A stretch of DNA of 64,000 nt from Varroa destructor. Taxonomy: Eukaryota > Arthropoda > Arachnida > Mesostigmata > Varroidae. The stretch covers positions 49,005,233-49,069,232 of the forward strand of contig NW_019211457.1 of NCBI RefSeq assembly GCF_002443255.2. Reading direction: 5' to 3'. Below the pieces are notes generated by a model. It searched no databases. It saw only the letters and a list, made by a program, of their open reading frames with translations, and had not been told where the DNA came from. The position numbers and the translations under genes are program-made. Positions 52,801 through 63,490 of the stretch are shown here, in pieces (positions within the stretch are counted from its first letter, which is position 1; every line of letters starts with the position of its first letter).

Positions 52801-55800
52801 ATTACAGTAGAGATGACTAATCGTCCAACTTTATTTGACAATCGGTTTAATTATTTCCAGCAGCCTTATCTTGAACTACAAACGCAACCAAAGTAGCAAT
52901 TAGATAGTAATAATATCTTGATGCTTATATGTATAATAAGATATACTATCATACTTCAAATACTCGATTTGAGCCTATGTATACAATATTTAGCAACGGG
53001 AACCTTTTCTTTATTTTTAATCGAGTCCACAGGTCCTTATCATTACGTGTTAAAATTTAAATTTACGAGGAGGTGAAACGTCCCTATGCCGCAAATAACT
53101 GGACGAAAATAACATATGGAAGATAATTACATAAATTGCATAGATTACTAATCATCAAACAGCCACATGGAAGTCCTTGTAGATAGAAGCCCTTGAATAT
53201 ATCGTCTAATTCGGCGTATTTCCATTAATGTGGCTACGGCATTACTCTCGCATGTGCTATGGACTAGTTAGTAAACTAAGGTTTAAATAACAACTAAGTA
53301 TTACGCTCTGCGTCTTTATTATAGAATCAAGTGAATGAGCTCACATAAACTATTTTTCAGAATGTTCCTCCAGACAAAGTTAGTCATAATAATATTGCTA
53401 TCCGAACTACTGTTAGACTGTACTTATCTAAGCCGCGTTGCCTAATCTAAAGATACAACTAATATAGCTTAGTAAACTGCACTACAAGAATCGATTATAA
53501 ATTTTTTGATTTAAGGAAATGCTGATTGAGATATTTAGCTTTATTCCGGTAGTGATAGATATTATTCTTTAAGTCACCAAAACAAACGTTGAAATAAATT
53601 CTGCTGAATAATGGCTCTTGACATCAACTAATATTGTTTTGAGACTTACTTGCGAAGACAACCTCAAAAAGAAGATAATGAAAGCACACCGTCGGCCTAG
53701 ATACAGGGATTCTTTATGAGACGGCAGCCCTGTTAAAAATGCTTGAAGAAAGAATCGATTACCTAAAATGTTTTCATTGAAGAGTATTAAGCTAAACCTG
53801 ATCTAATAGCATAGTAGCTCAGTAAGATCCTAACTCTATTTTTGACACTTTATCTAGATAGAACACTGTCGGAAGTATCCAAAAAAAATAAGAAGGCTCC
53901 TTGGAAAGTATCAGACTTGCCATCACAATTGGCTTGTTTTCCATGTTATTTTCTTTCTAATCGTAATCGCAATTTTTTTGCCTATGGAAATATTTGGATA
54001 TCCTTTAGTTAAACTATGTTTTTTCTGCATCATCTTAATTATCACTTTTTTTTTTCAAGTGAAATGTATGTGGGTAAATCAATCAGTGTAATCAAATGAG
54101 TCTGGTAACTTGAACCATTGCTATAGTTCGCCAAGTTACTAAACGTAGTGTGAAATTTTCATGCAGTTCATATGTATACATATACATCTAGTTTTCCTTT
54201 CAGACATATTGAGCTTTTTGTGCAGTTTTAAGCCTTTTTAAGGTTTTTGCAAGCACAAAGTATTTTTCAGAAATATATCTCTATTAGTGATTAATATTAG
54301 ACTTCCATTTGAGGATCCCATGCTTGGATACAATGATTTTAGCAGCATCACGGATAGTACTGAAAACTATTACAGTGAAATTCAAAGAGAGTCCAATTTG
54401 CTCGGCCTTCGTCCCAGGGTTAGATACTGAGTCAGACGTACGGGATACACAAAGGCTAGCCTTCTTCTTTGAACTGCATGCATGTTGTAAGGAATCTTGC
54501 CATTACTTTTACAAAGAATAAGTTACTGCTACGAGGCAACCCTGCTTGTACGTAAATTTCAAAAGCAAAGAGCGTCGCCCTAGCAGGCGTCTCAGCGGTG
54601 TGTGAGGGCGCTCACGTGCTTTCAAACTCCAGAGGCGTCTTCTTGTAGCTCGTTACTAAAACTTCTATGATGGCTCTATAGAAACACAGTTATTTGGGCA
54701 CTCGCGATGTGCGAATGCCTATAAATACTTTTTCTTGCCTTTTGTCTTGCGTTCGGCCTTTTTGCTTATGATGAGCACTCCTTTAAAAGCATAGACATTA
54801 CCATTTGAAATAAGACGAAACCATCGAAGCCTTACGTAGAACTTTTTGGTTGAATTGGGCCTTAGTTTGTATCAAAATTTGTTCGGCAATACCTGTAGAC
54901 CAAACTAAAAAGACCATCACCATTCAGCGAAACAATTCAACAGTTGAATACGAAGCAGCGGCGCGGTTGTCCCTGTAATACATTTGTACTTAACTTTGAG
55001 CTAACTTCGAAATAACTACGAGAGCTCTCTTGACAGGTCTTTAGGCTTTACCGAAAACATATTCTGAGGATTTTTTAACCATTTATTCTGATAATGCGTT
55101 CCGAGAATCTACCTACTTCTGTTTGATTTTAATTTATGAAGATTAAATGGAGGGTCGATATTAGACAGTAAACATCTTTTTGTGGCAGTAAAATATATAC
55201 TTATAGGGGTTATGACATTAGCTGATAAACAGTTTTGTTGTTCTAATATAAATTTGGGAAATGATTTATTTTTATTGAGCAATGGCTAAGAACAACCAGT
55301 TGCAGGTAATCGAGTTTAGGAAGTTATTTGAGGCACAAGTTACTCTTTTATCCCTTCGAAGGCCCTCCTGTAAGCTGCAGCAGAAATGAAAAACAAAAAC
55401 AAGACGAAGTCTTTCTGAAAACGGATGCGTTAATATGACATCTTCCACCACAAAAAAATACACCAAACAAAATGTATGTTTAGCCATCATTGATTACTAC
55501 GTCAATACTTTGTCAATACTAAAAATGAACTTGCATTAATTAGTACACTTTCTTATTAACCATAACCATAACCGTAAAACGAAATTCTTAAAGTATATTG
55601 TATGTAGGACTGAGTATATCCTAAGCTATTTAATTTCACAAATGATTTTTTCACAAATCAGTTTTATACGTTATGTCACAGGGATATTTTTATTTCGTAT
55701 TACTTTATTATCATAAAAAGCTGCATTATATATATATAGATGACAACAGAAATATGTAATAATTACCCCGTATGATGCAGCAGCGATAGTCAATGCAACA

Positions 55801-57425
55801 AATTAACGTTGCTTAGCTGTTTACTTGCGAGTTGATATACGCTTGAAGATGAAGCACACCGTTTCATTGGAACGCGACGTGATGTGAAATGTACACGACC
55901 ACTGCCGTTCGGGGTTCTGCTGTGACAGCTGTAATCTACTCAGTTTTTCAAAGAAACACGCGTGGATATAAAAGGGGTTCGTCTGATTTTTCTTTCCTTC
56001 ATTGCGATGACGCCTCCCGATTTGGTTAACAATGAAGGCACCATATAAGTTAAGCAATTTGTAGTTCGATTTCTGGCTGTTTTTCGTCAAAAAGTGTTTT
56101 TCGTCAGTTAGCGTAAGTCTTCACTTAAATCACATTTCTTGTTAATCTATATCTACAAATTATAAAGCGTGTGTTTTCATTCTGCCTAGTCGGTTGTATA
56201 TGAGTCACCAGGCAATTGTATTTTGATTCAATTGTTCCATGATATATACCAGTCTGATACTGAATAAATTTCGTTCGCACTAATGTTTCGGGCTATACGC
56301 AACACATTCTTCCTGATTGCACATGGGTGCTGAACCTTATTGGTGTGTAAGTCTGCTGAACTCTCGCCGGCGTTAAAACTTTCCCTATCTTTCATGTTCC
56401 AAACGTTGCATCAACATTAGCTGCCCCAGCAAATATAAAACAACTGATCGGTTCACACATTGGGATGTACAGAAGGTTTCAAGAATCTTTAAAACGTTTA
56501 AAATTTCAGCTAATTTTGGATTGTTATTATCTGGAAGGATTAGCCAGTCTTCTAAAGCATCATAATAAGACGGCAAAAATAAATAAAATGAGCAAAAATT
56601 AAATAGCAAGAGTTGTATTTTCCATACTAATGGCGATAGTAATAATGATGGTGATATAGCTCTTTTTCGTTTTCTGTGTATGTCTATGTGAATTTATGAG
56701 TTTTTTGTCTGTTTGTTTGTCATAAATGAGCCTAAGTAACTAGTAACCGTATCTTAGATACAGGGCGTGCTCGAAAGTAACACCCGAAGGCACTAAGTAC
56801 TTACTTACAATGCCGACCTTTATTTACTGCTATCACATATTTTGTATATCGGCTAATTTTTCCTACGACAAATGAAACAACCTCAATACGTTATGCTGAC
56901 AGTAATGCAACTTTAAGTATTTTCTAGGCTTGATTCCTGTAACTATATATCGATATATCAATTTTATGGTAAACTTTTAAAGCCTTGTAGTGATAATGCG
57001 CAATAGGTTACCTGAGCTTTTTAGTTGAACTATGCTTTAACGAATATGTCTGTTGAATTTTCTGCTTGCGGAAGGAAAAGTAAGTTGTTTTCAATGTTTT
57101 GACGACATTTATAGAATACTTAGCGTCTAAGAGTGTATCCCTCTTCTAATAGATTTAAATCCATAAGGAAACAATGATTTTGGTTACGAATACACTTTTT
57201 CTACTAAAAATGTGAATCAAAAAATATCTTTTTAGAATTGTTGAACCCAATGGTGAAATTGATTCAGCAGAATATCAAATCTTAGTTTCTAAAATCTTAG
57301 ATAATAGAAGTAAGATAATACAGAAAAGAATATGATTTTTTCTATATCACACACGCAGCATATACGCGAAGTATACATAGGATAATGTAAGGCTTGAATA
57401 AAAAATGCGTGGTTCTTTTGGGCAG
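49866..57425. other. AT-rich stretch between gene A and gene B, no gene defined
   Basis: Open frames of 62-106 codons (for example 51082-51297 plus, 52521-52841 minus, 54309-54521 plus) lack splice sites or domains. A possible untranslated first exon of gene B could lie in the right part. A short TA run lies near 55728. Confidence 0.45.
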
Positions 57426-57432
57426 AGTTCTA

Positions 57433-57804
57433 TCAGACCAACCCAGCTTTGATTAAGATATACCTGCCGGTAGTACAACGCAAATATGGTAGATCTATTT
57501 CAGTAGGTTGCTGAAAGGATCTCCTCCACCCGCTATCGGACTTTGCTACTCCACCAAGCAGTCGTTTCACGTGATACCAACATATCTCTGCGTCTTTATG
57601 CCTTTGACATGACAAGTGTGTGATATGTGACCTGCGGTACTCTGTCAAAAACTGTTGGTCAGTAACTGGATAGCGGGACCGTAAATAAGACGGGGTCGGC
57701 AGCAGCAGTAAGAAAGCCATGAGACAATACATTGCGTAAACGCGTAGGGTACCGTTTACTTCTTTAAATATTAGTAGGCTTAATATCTCACTGCTTTGCC
57801 GCAT
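57433..57804 (-). CDS. Small ORF resembling a secreted peptide precursor
   Basis: This is a single-exon minus-strand frame of 123 codons. From an internal Met25 (codon at 57730-57732), MYCLMAFLLLLPTPSY resembles a signal peptide with a hydrophobic core. A basic pair then occurs at Arg57-Arg58, two cysteines at 66 and 75, Lys80-Arg81, Arg94-Arg95 and a third cysteine at 110. The 21-residue segment between the first two basic pairs, with its two cysteines and CWYH, is laid out like a disulfide-bonded neuropeptide. It does not match CCHamide, allatostatin C, elevenin or other families I know, and has no glycine for amidation. The stretch is GC-richer than its flanks. About one to two ORFs of this length are expected by chance in this window. 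Confidence 0.3.
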   Translation of the reverse strand: MRQSSEILSLLIFKEVNGTLRVYAMYCLMAFLLLLPTPSYLRSRYPVTDQQFLTEYRRSHITHLSCQRHKDAEICWYHVKRLLGGVAKSDSGWRRSFQQPTEIDLPYLRCTTGRYILIKAGLV

Positions 57805-58584
57805 TATATAGTTACTTCCTCTTCATCTCTTTTCCTCCTTTATCTCAACAATGATTCTAAAGAATCGTCGAAATATTAATTAAAATAACGAGTTCCACTC
57901 ATTCTGTTTCCAGATTTTTTACATTCGAAGATGATATTTAGTCGCATGATCGTAGTCCAAGCGTATATCTTTTTAGTCTTTTTATACAGCTAACGCCACT
58001 GTATTGTAGGCAGCCGTCAGCTTTTCACAGCTTTACTTTATCGCTAGGTATGATACATATCTGTTTAAAATTATTGCATACAAAGAACAAGAAGCGCAAA
58101 TATTGGGTGTCATATAAAATCTATTATTTCCTTCTATTATACGTCAGGGAGTGTCATTCATTGGGCGCAGTCACAAACCTCGGTTCTTATCGTTTGTATT
58201 TTTTGATACATTATCGTTTCAGAAATAACCCGGCTGTACCTACATATAATGTAATAGATACATATACAATGTCTTGTATAGCGGCTTTGGGTTTTACATA
58301 GGTGCATTCTACGAATACTGTAAGGTTTCGTATCTTTTTACCTAAAAGGTCACTTTATAGCTAAAAATCGGTGGTCGAAATCTTCTCTAGCGCACATCTG
58401 CACAAACAGTGTCTGCTAAGAAGGCATTCTTATTAGAAATTCTTACTAGATCGTTTTAGGTAAAGCTGTCCTAAGAACCGATGTCAATGCAATTAAGTCG
58501 AAATGACTAAACTGGGATTCATTCAAACGTAATGTGTCAAAATCGATAACACTATTTTATGTGTAATCATGTGTTACGTTTCAT

Positions 58585-58655
58585 CGCAGCGATATAACTG
58601 ATCAGCTTGTTAAACGAGACTAGAGGTCCCTGGTTCGAGACCCCTTAGTGGCATA
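58585..58655 (+). other. tRNA-like relic with RNA polymerase III B-box
   Basis: GGTTCGAGACC at 58632-58642 is a perfect match to the B-box consensus GGTTCGANNCC. A loose A-box-like ATAACTGATCAG lies some 40 bases upstream. The T-arm does not pair properly and no seven-base anticodon loop on a five-pair stem can be folded, so this is not a functional tRNA. A tRNA pseudogene, a SINE fragment or chance are the options. Confidence 0.25.
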
Positions 58656-58859
58656 TAGATGCTCAACAACTTGTGTGAATAAAAAAGGTAATTGATTTAT
58701 TGAATAAACAATGCTCGTGACGCATATTTAGTAATAAATCTAATCAAAGATGCAATTTGTAAAAAGAGCGTGACATTTTAAACCAATACTCCTAGCAGCA
58801 CTTTTTCAACAAATGGGTTACTGTTACTAGTTCCTTCAGGTAACGCAATATAGTTGGAC

Positions 58860-60109
58860 ATGGATTCAGCAAAGCAACATCTGCAACACACAAGTGAGAA
58901 TGTGGACTTTGCAGTTCCTTGCTCCAAATTACTGGTTAAAATTTCTAGAGATAGAGCTACCTATCTAGATGCGGTTCTTCGCGACTCTGCTGCCAGGCGG
59001 CCGAGTGTTGCGAGAATGAATATCGTCGAAAAAGGATATGGGGACGATAGTAACGAAGCAGTTCCAATACCACCATCGGATGAACCATCTATTCCTCCTA
59101 TCGAACCTCCTCCTGCATTAACAGAGGAACATCTCACAAAATTGGTTTCATCCTTTGCAACTACTCGGACAATGCGTTGTCGCTATAACAGTTCAATGAG
59201 AGCAGTTAAGCAGAGTCACGTAGAAGGACCTTCCCTGGAGAGCTTACAAATTCAAGAAGTTACTAAAAAGGACTGCACATCGACTTTATCTACTTCATGG
59301 GGATCTCCTGAAATTAAAGCGACGAATCAACGCAGCCTTACTTCTTTGAAACACTCGACGCCCAAACCGCATTGCCATAGCGTCTACCAATCAACTGTGA
59401 ACGTCGCTCGAAATGTCCCGAGTGGATCTTCAGCAACTGCGCGTACCTTTTCAGTCGATGAAAAGCAATTTGACCGAACATCTCTAACGTATCGCCAAGA
59501 CAAAACCGAACTTTTCAACTCATCCCTAAACACACGGAGTGCGAGTACACCTGATAATCGCAAAGACGACAACGAACTTATGGGGAATGCTGTCGGCAAG
59601 ACGGCTGGCGCTCAAGGTTTTACTGATTCTGTTGCGGATACTACTCGAGCCTCTCGTGACTATCGGCGAATGGGAAAGGACGATCACGCCTATGGTGTGG
59701 GAGTCGTGGTAGGAGACAACCGATATAGAGGGGAAGGCGGCGATGGTTCTCTGTGCGAGGACCGACGGGCCCTCTACCGGGGCGCCGACGTTTTTAGCAG
59801 CTGCAAATACACGGAGGCCGAAAGGTGCGCAGAAGCGGATACCGTCAACGTCCGAGACACAGAGCTACCAACATCGACGTCAATAGCAGAAGAAGGAACA
59901 CTTAAGGGTCACAACGTTAGGAGAAGGATTATATTACCTCAGCTGAGACCAAGTGCTTTACAGCCGCAAAGGCAGAGCACTATCACAATGGGAGCACGCA
60001 ATAGCAAAAAACTTCCCCAGGCGCGCACGGAGAGCCATAGCAATACCGAGGCAACCCAAGACAACTGGCCAACTGCAGATGATTCACTCCAGGAAAGCAT
60101 CGAAATTAG
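58860..60109 (+). CDS. Gene B, first coding exon (phase 0 to 2), unknown protein
   Basis: At 1,250 bases this is by far the longest frame in the window and not explicable by chance. The start chosen is the ATG at 58860 (G at -3 and +4). It lies 21 bases after a good acceptor (GTTCCTTCAG, 58839), and an in-frame TAG at 58851 separates the two, so a 5' non-coding exon is likely. Residues 17-50 are the most folded-looking part (DFAVPCSKLLVKISRDR...). Residues 69-86 are proline-rich with acidic residues. About 95-240 are Ser/Thr-rich with basic patches, and 278-297 are glycine-rich. The tail to 416 is polar, with an RRR cluster at 354-356. There is no signal peptide or membrane segment. It ends at a near-perfect donor (TAG/GTAGGT). 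It looks like a largely disordered regulatory or scaffold protein; the family is unknown. Confidence 0.85.
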
Positions 60110-60624
60110 GTAGGTGTTTGAAACGCAACAGTAGCTACAAAAATACTTTCTTTCACAAACATAAGTACACTGTTAGCATAGCCTACTGATGAACATGATC
60201 ATTTACGATTATCGAAGCGTAAATCGGTGTCACAACTTAAGAATCAATTGTCCAGTTCTGTGAGAGCATATATTTCGTAAAAAAAAAAAGATGATGTTAC
60301 TGTTTAATCACTCAATAGATAAAAATAATGACGCTCATTGTTAACAACGACCTAGATTACTCTCGTAGATTGTCTTCCTTTTTGTCATTTCGTCCATCAC
60401 TCACGTTTTCCAACTGGTTTTCTTGTGCGGTGGGTGTTCACGCGTGTCTACGACTACAATGTCACGGTGATGCATTCCTGCTGCTTCGTTTATTATTTTA
60501 CATTTGCTGCGTTAATGACCATCACGAACAAACGCCATGTCAATTCTGCTACTGTTATGGCGCCCTGCCACTGTTATTGCGGTCAACGATAACCGTTCCA
60601 TCTGTTTACCTCCGTATGCGACAG

Positions 60625-60838
60625 CGGTAGTCCGGAACAACTTCAACAGGCGCATGAACAGGGTCAGCAAGGAAATCAACAGATCGAGGAAGAACTGCAT
60701 CTACAGCGGCCGCACTTAATGACAATAACAAAGCTTAGTACCATCGAATTGTCTGACGATGATGATGATGACGACGACGACGACGACGACGATGATGATG
60801 ATGATCTGCCCGATTATCCTACACCTCTCGCAAGAAAG
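60625..60838 (+). CDS. Gene B, second coding exon with poly-aspartate tract
   Basis: The acceptor GCGACAG (60624) leaves one base, which completes the codon split at 60109 as serine. The exon then encodes a glutamine/glutamate-rich helix-prone stretch (PEQLQQAHEQGQQGNQQIEE, residues about 420-439), HLQRPHLMTITKLSTIELS, 17 consecutive aspartates (461-477), and LPDYPTPLARK before the donor AAG/GTATTG, in phase 0. The two exons add to 488 codons with no stop. Reading past the donor meets a stop after about 24 codons. A second AG six bases downstream (60630) is also in frame and would drop two residues. The intron is 515 bases. The next exon was not established. Confidence 0.75.
60755..60805 (+). 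repeat. GAT/GAC trinucleotide repeat coding for 17 Asp
   Basis: Seventeen aspartate codons run without interruption: a GAC and four GAT, then seven GAC, then five GAT. The mixed codons suggest partial stabilisation of an expanded repeat. It lies inside the gene B exon. Confidence 0.95.
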
Positions 60839-62160
60839 GTATTGAAGTCAAATAATAAAGTCATTGAAAGTAATAGTAATAGTGATTATAAACCTCTAGT
60901 TCATTGTTAGGTTGATCTAGATTTGTTTTTGATTATATGTGTAGGGATTCAATACAAATAAGAAATCGATACATTTAGGTATTTGCAGAAGAAGGAGAAG
61001 CTGATAACTTTGATTCACAATATATTTGTACTAGTTAGCTTTGCTCTGTTCATATAGCAAACCTTTATAGCGTTGTCAATTTACATAAGGTAAATTTGGT
61101 ATCGTATGACTTCTTATCAATCCATAGCGCATGGTCCAATATAAGCGTCGACTATTCGTAAAATCGGATGTTCTATAATTTCAAACCAGAGAAAAAAAAA
61201 TCAAACTCCGTATATCCTTTACGGGTTTGAATTAATATTCTTCCAAGATATGCATTCACCTCATAATATAGTGGTCTTGTTTGTTCTGTCATGAATGGAA
61301 CTTTAAAAAATAAGCACAAAACTAAAACGGCTCTTTCGAAGCAAAGTGCCTTAAACAAGTTCCAATGCAACATATCTCCCGTGTAAAGGAAATCAATTGC
61401 TGCATATATAAGGTCCAGAAAACTGTATTAATCGCCATTCTTTTGAGAATGATAGATGCGTATCCAATGTAGCAATAGGATGTACTTTGGATCGTGATTT
61501 TGAGTGAAGAAGCACAAACTGATTTCTATCATCTTTTAACGTTTTATGGTCATACAAGGAATATATTTTTTATAATAACAGCTATTAATCCATTCTCTAG
61601 TTTTGTTTCCAACAAAAAATTATTTCCACAGCTGCTAATAATAGAAATAACTTTATACACAAAAAGCAATTTGTTCAAATCTAGAAAATGCTTACGGTAT
61701 GCATTTTACGGTGAGCATCTTAATAATAGAGGGGACAGAATTAGGCGAATTATGTCTACAATCGACGTACCATTCTCTTGCACAATCCACTTATTCTGAC
61801 TGGCCAGCAACTGGTGTGATAATTATATTTTAGATATTTAGACATTAAATGTTACTGGATTAAGCTAGCGCGTGGACTCGACGACTCGATAATCACAGTT
61901 ATCAATTAATCCTATAACTTATTTAAAAATGATATATATCAAAACAACTGATAGTATTATTACCCTGCCAATTCGCCAAACCTGTCCGTTACCATTACGA
62001 ATTTTTTTAGATAAACATTACTTATCTCTAATATACATAAAAACTATCATATTTTGCTTTCAACAATGAAAATTTAGCTATTTAGCCTAAATCTCTGCTC
62101 GTTACAACTAAGATGAGATTCATTTGAGGATACTAAAGTTTCACCACCATTTATTCATAG
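60839..62160. other. Probable intron of gene B, no exon defined
   Basis: The gene B frame closes shortly after the donor at 60838. No phase-0 acceptor with a convincing exon was found. The open frame at 61494-61799 is AT-rich and unsupported. Confidence 0.4.
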
Positions 62161-62167
62161 AGTGCCT

Positions 62168-62587
62168 CTAGTGATATTGAGATTTTAACGTATTGAAATA
62201 TCCTTCTGAACTACATTTCATATAATATCCAAAGAACTCGCTATAAGGGTAAGTTTCATCAATGATAGTGACACACGTAAACAAGGGAATCGATCTTTCA
62301 ATTAGAACAGAATTAAGATTCCTGTAAAAAATAGTTGTTAAGTTGGAAACGGGCCTTAGAAGTTTGTCGTAGCCATTTTGGAAGAGACAGCTGTTTTTAA
62401 TAGCGGCGACGGCGGCGGTGGCGGCTCTGGGGATTGGAACAGACCAGTGTGAAGATGAATCACTGATGGCGGATGGCGTCGATACACCAGCGCAAGAGGA
62501 AAAATACGAAAACAAATTGTTTATGCTGTTTAAAGTAAATTTTTGGCCGTATTTCAATTTAAATTTTTGAAGTTTGAAAACTTCCAT
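62168..62587 (-). CDS. 139-codon open frame, probably chance
   Basis: This minus-strand frame begins close to a simple repeat and crosses a GC-rich patch at 62400-62450 encoding alanines (AATAAVAA). Composition is otherwise AT-driven, with no domain or signal peptide. The plus strand is also open through the GC-rich patch (about 62390-62535, phase 0 in and out), which could fit as a later exon of gene B, but the acceptor is poor. Neither reading is preferred. Confidence 0.15.
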   Translation of the reverse strand: MEVFKLQKFKLKYGQKFTLNSINNLFSYFSSCAGVSTPSAISDSSSHWSVPIPRAATAAVAAIKNSCLFQNGYDKLLRPVSNLTTIFYRNLNSVLIERSIPLFTCVTIIDETYPYSEFFGYYMKCSSEGYFNTLKSQYH

Positions 62588-62625
62588 ATATATATATAGA
62601 GAGAGAGAGGGGGAGAGAGAGAGAG
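62586..62625. repeat. TA then GA compound microsatellite
   Basis: TA units are followed by GA units with a short G run, read directly. Confidence 0.9.
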
Positions 62626-62677
62626 CGTGTGTCTTGCAGGTACTAGAATTTTTATATTAAGAGACTACAACGTCCAT

Positions 62678-62712
62678 ACATACGCATATACATACGCATA
62701 ATACATACGCAT
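62678..62712. repeat. Short tandem repeat, ACATACGCAT x3
   Basis: Three exact copies of ACATACGCAT start at 62678, 62690 and 62703, separated by two or three bases. Confidence 0.85.
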
Positions 62713-62714
62713 GT

Positions 62715-63340
62715 GAGCTAATCGAAATGACCACTGACGTAATAGGTCGCAGTACCTGATTAAAGGCCCAATAATCCTGTCATCCTCTTCTTTCATCTCT
62801 TACAACCACTGCAGTGTTACTGGATAACGTCATTCTCGCTCATATTTCGTCGCCGTAAATGCTGATTATCTTCCTAACTTAATCGGAACGTGAAGCAAAC
62901 AATGTATGCATGTCAAAGAATTACTGATAATTTTGCCTTTTTTAGTGAACTCCAGTTTTAACATAAATTTACTTTTCTCTAATTATTTGGAAAAAAAATA
63001 TATATATTTACTAGAAGCAATAATAATCTAAAGGTTATCTGTTCACCTCTAGTTGCTCGAATTCGTATCATTCCGGTGTGAGTAAAATCATCAATGACTT
63101 TTTTGGAGCGTAGCGCACGAGAACTAACATGTTGACACAACTTTGTTACAACCTACGTTTAGCTCATACATGCGCATAATTAATCCAATAACGTAAAAGT
63201 ACAAATGACGCACTATGGCTATGAACAGGCAAGCATTGGCTGTATCTTATCGATCTGAGACCGCGTGCCTGTTGATACTTTTACATTGGCATTAGGAAAA
63301 CAGTCCTTGAAAGTTTTGGCTATTGGTGTGTCTGACCTCT
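62715..63340. other. AT-rich non-coding stretch
   Basis: No feature was recognised. It is probably intronic if gene B continues past 63 kb. Confidence 0.4.
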
Positions 63341-63352
63341 ATTTATTTTAGG

Positions 63353-63490
63353 TCAAAAACCAACAATCCTCGTCGTCATTTCGTACTATGCAGATGTTTC
63401 GACCATTATGTCTTTTCGTGTTTCATGAGGCAGATATTATTATCAGCGTACGCGAACGCATATTTGGCCTGAGTTTAAGGCCAGATTTAT
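63353..63490 (+). CDS. Candidate later (terminal) exon of gene B
   Basis: The acceptor CTCTATTTATTTTAG is one of the better ones on this strand after 60838. In phase 0, the phase required after gene B's last donor, it opens VKNQQSSSSFRTMQMFRP and continues for about 46 codons to a TAG. A second frame is open just as far, which weakens the case. Another open frame runs off the window end from about 63907 (Gln-rich, SPQQQNRQQL), but its entry phase does not fit directly. Confidence 0.2.

Noticed and set aside
52521..52841. 106-codon minus-strand ORF
   Set aside because: Rich in Ile, Phe, Lys and Leu as expected from AT-rich random sequence; no signals.
59384..59599. 71-codon minus-strand ORF
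   Set aside because: Antisense shadow of the gene B exon.
60328..60719. ORFs of 60-100 codons around the gene B intron and second exon
   Set aside because: They lie in the intron or in the wrong frame or strand of the second exon; the phase-matched reading explains the coding signal.
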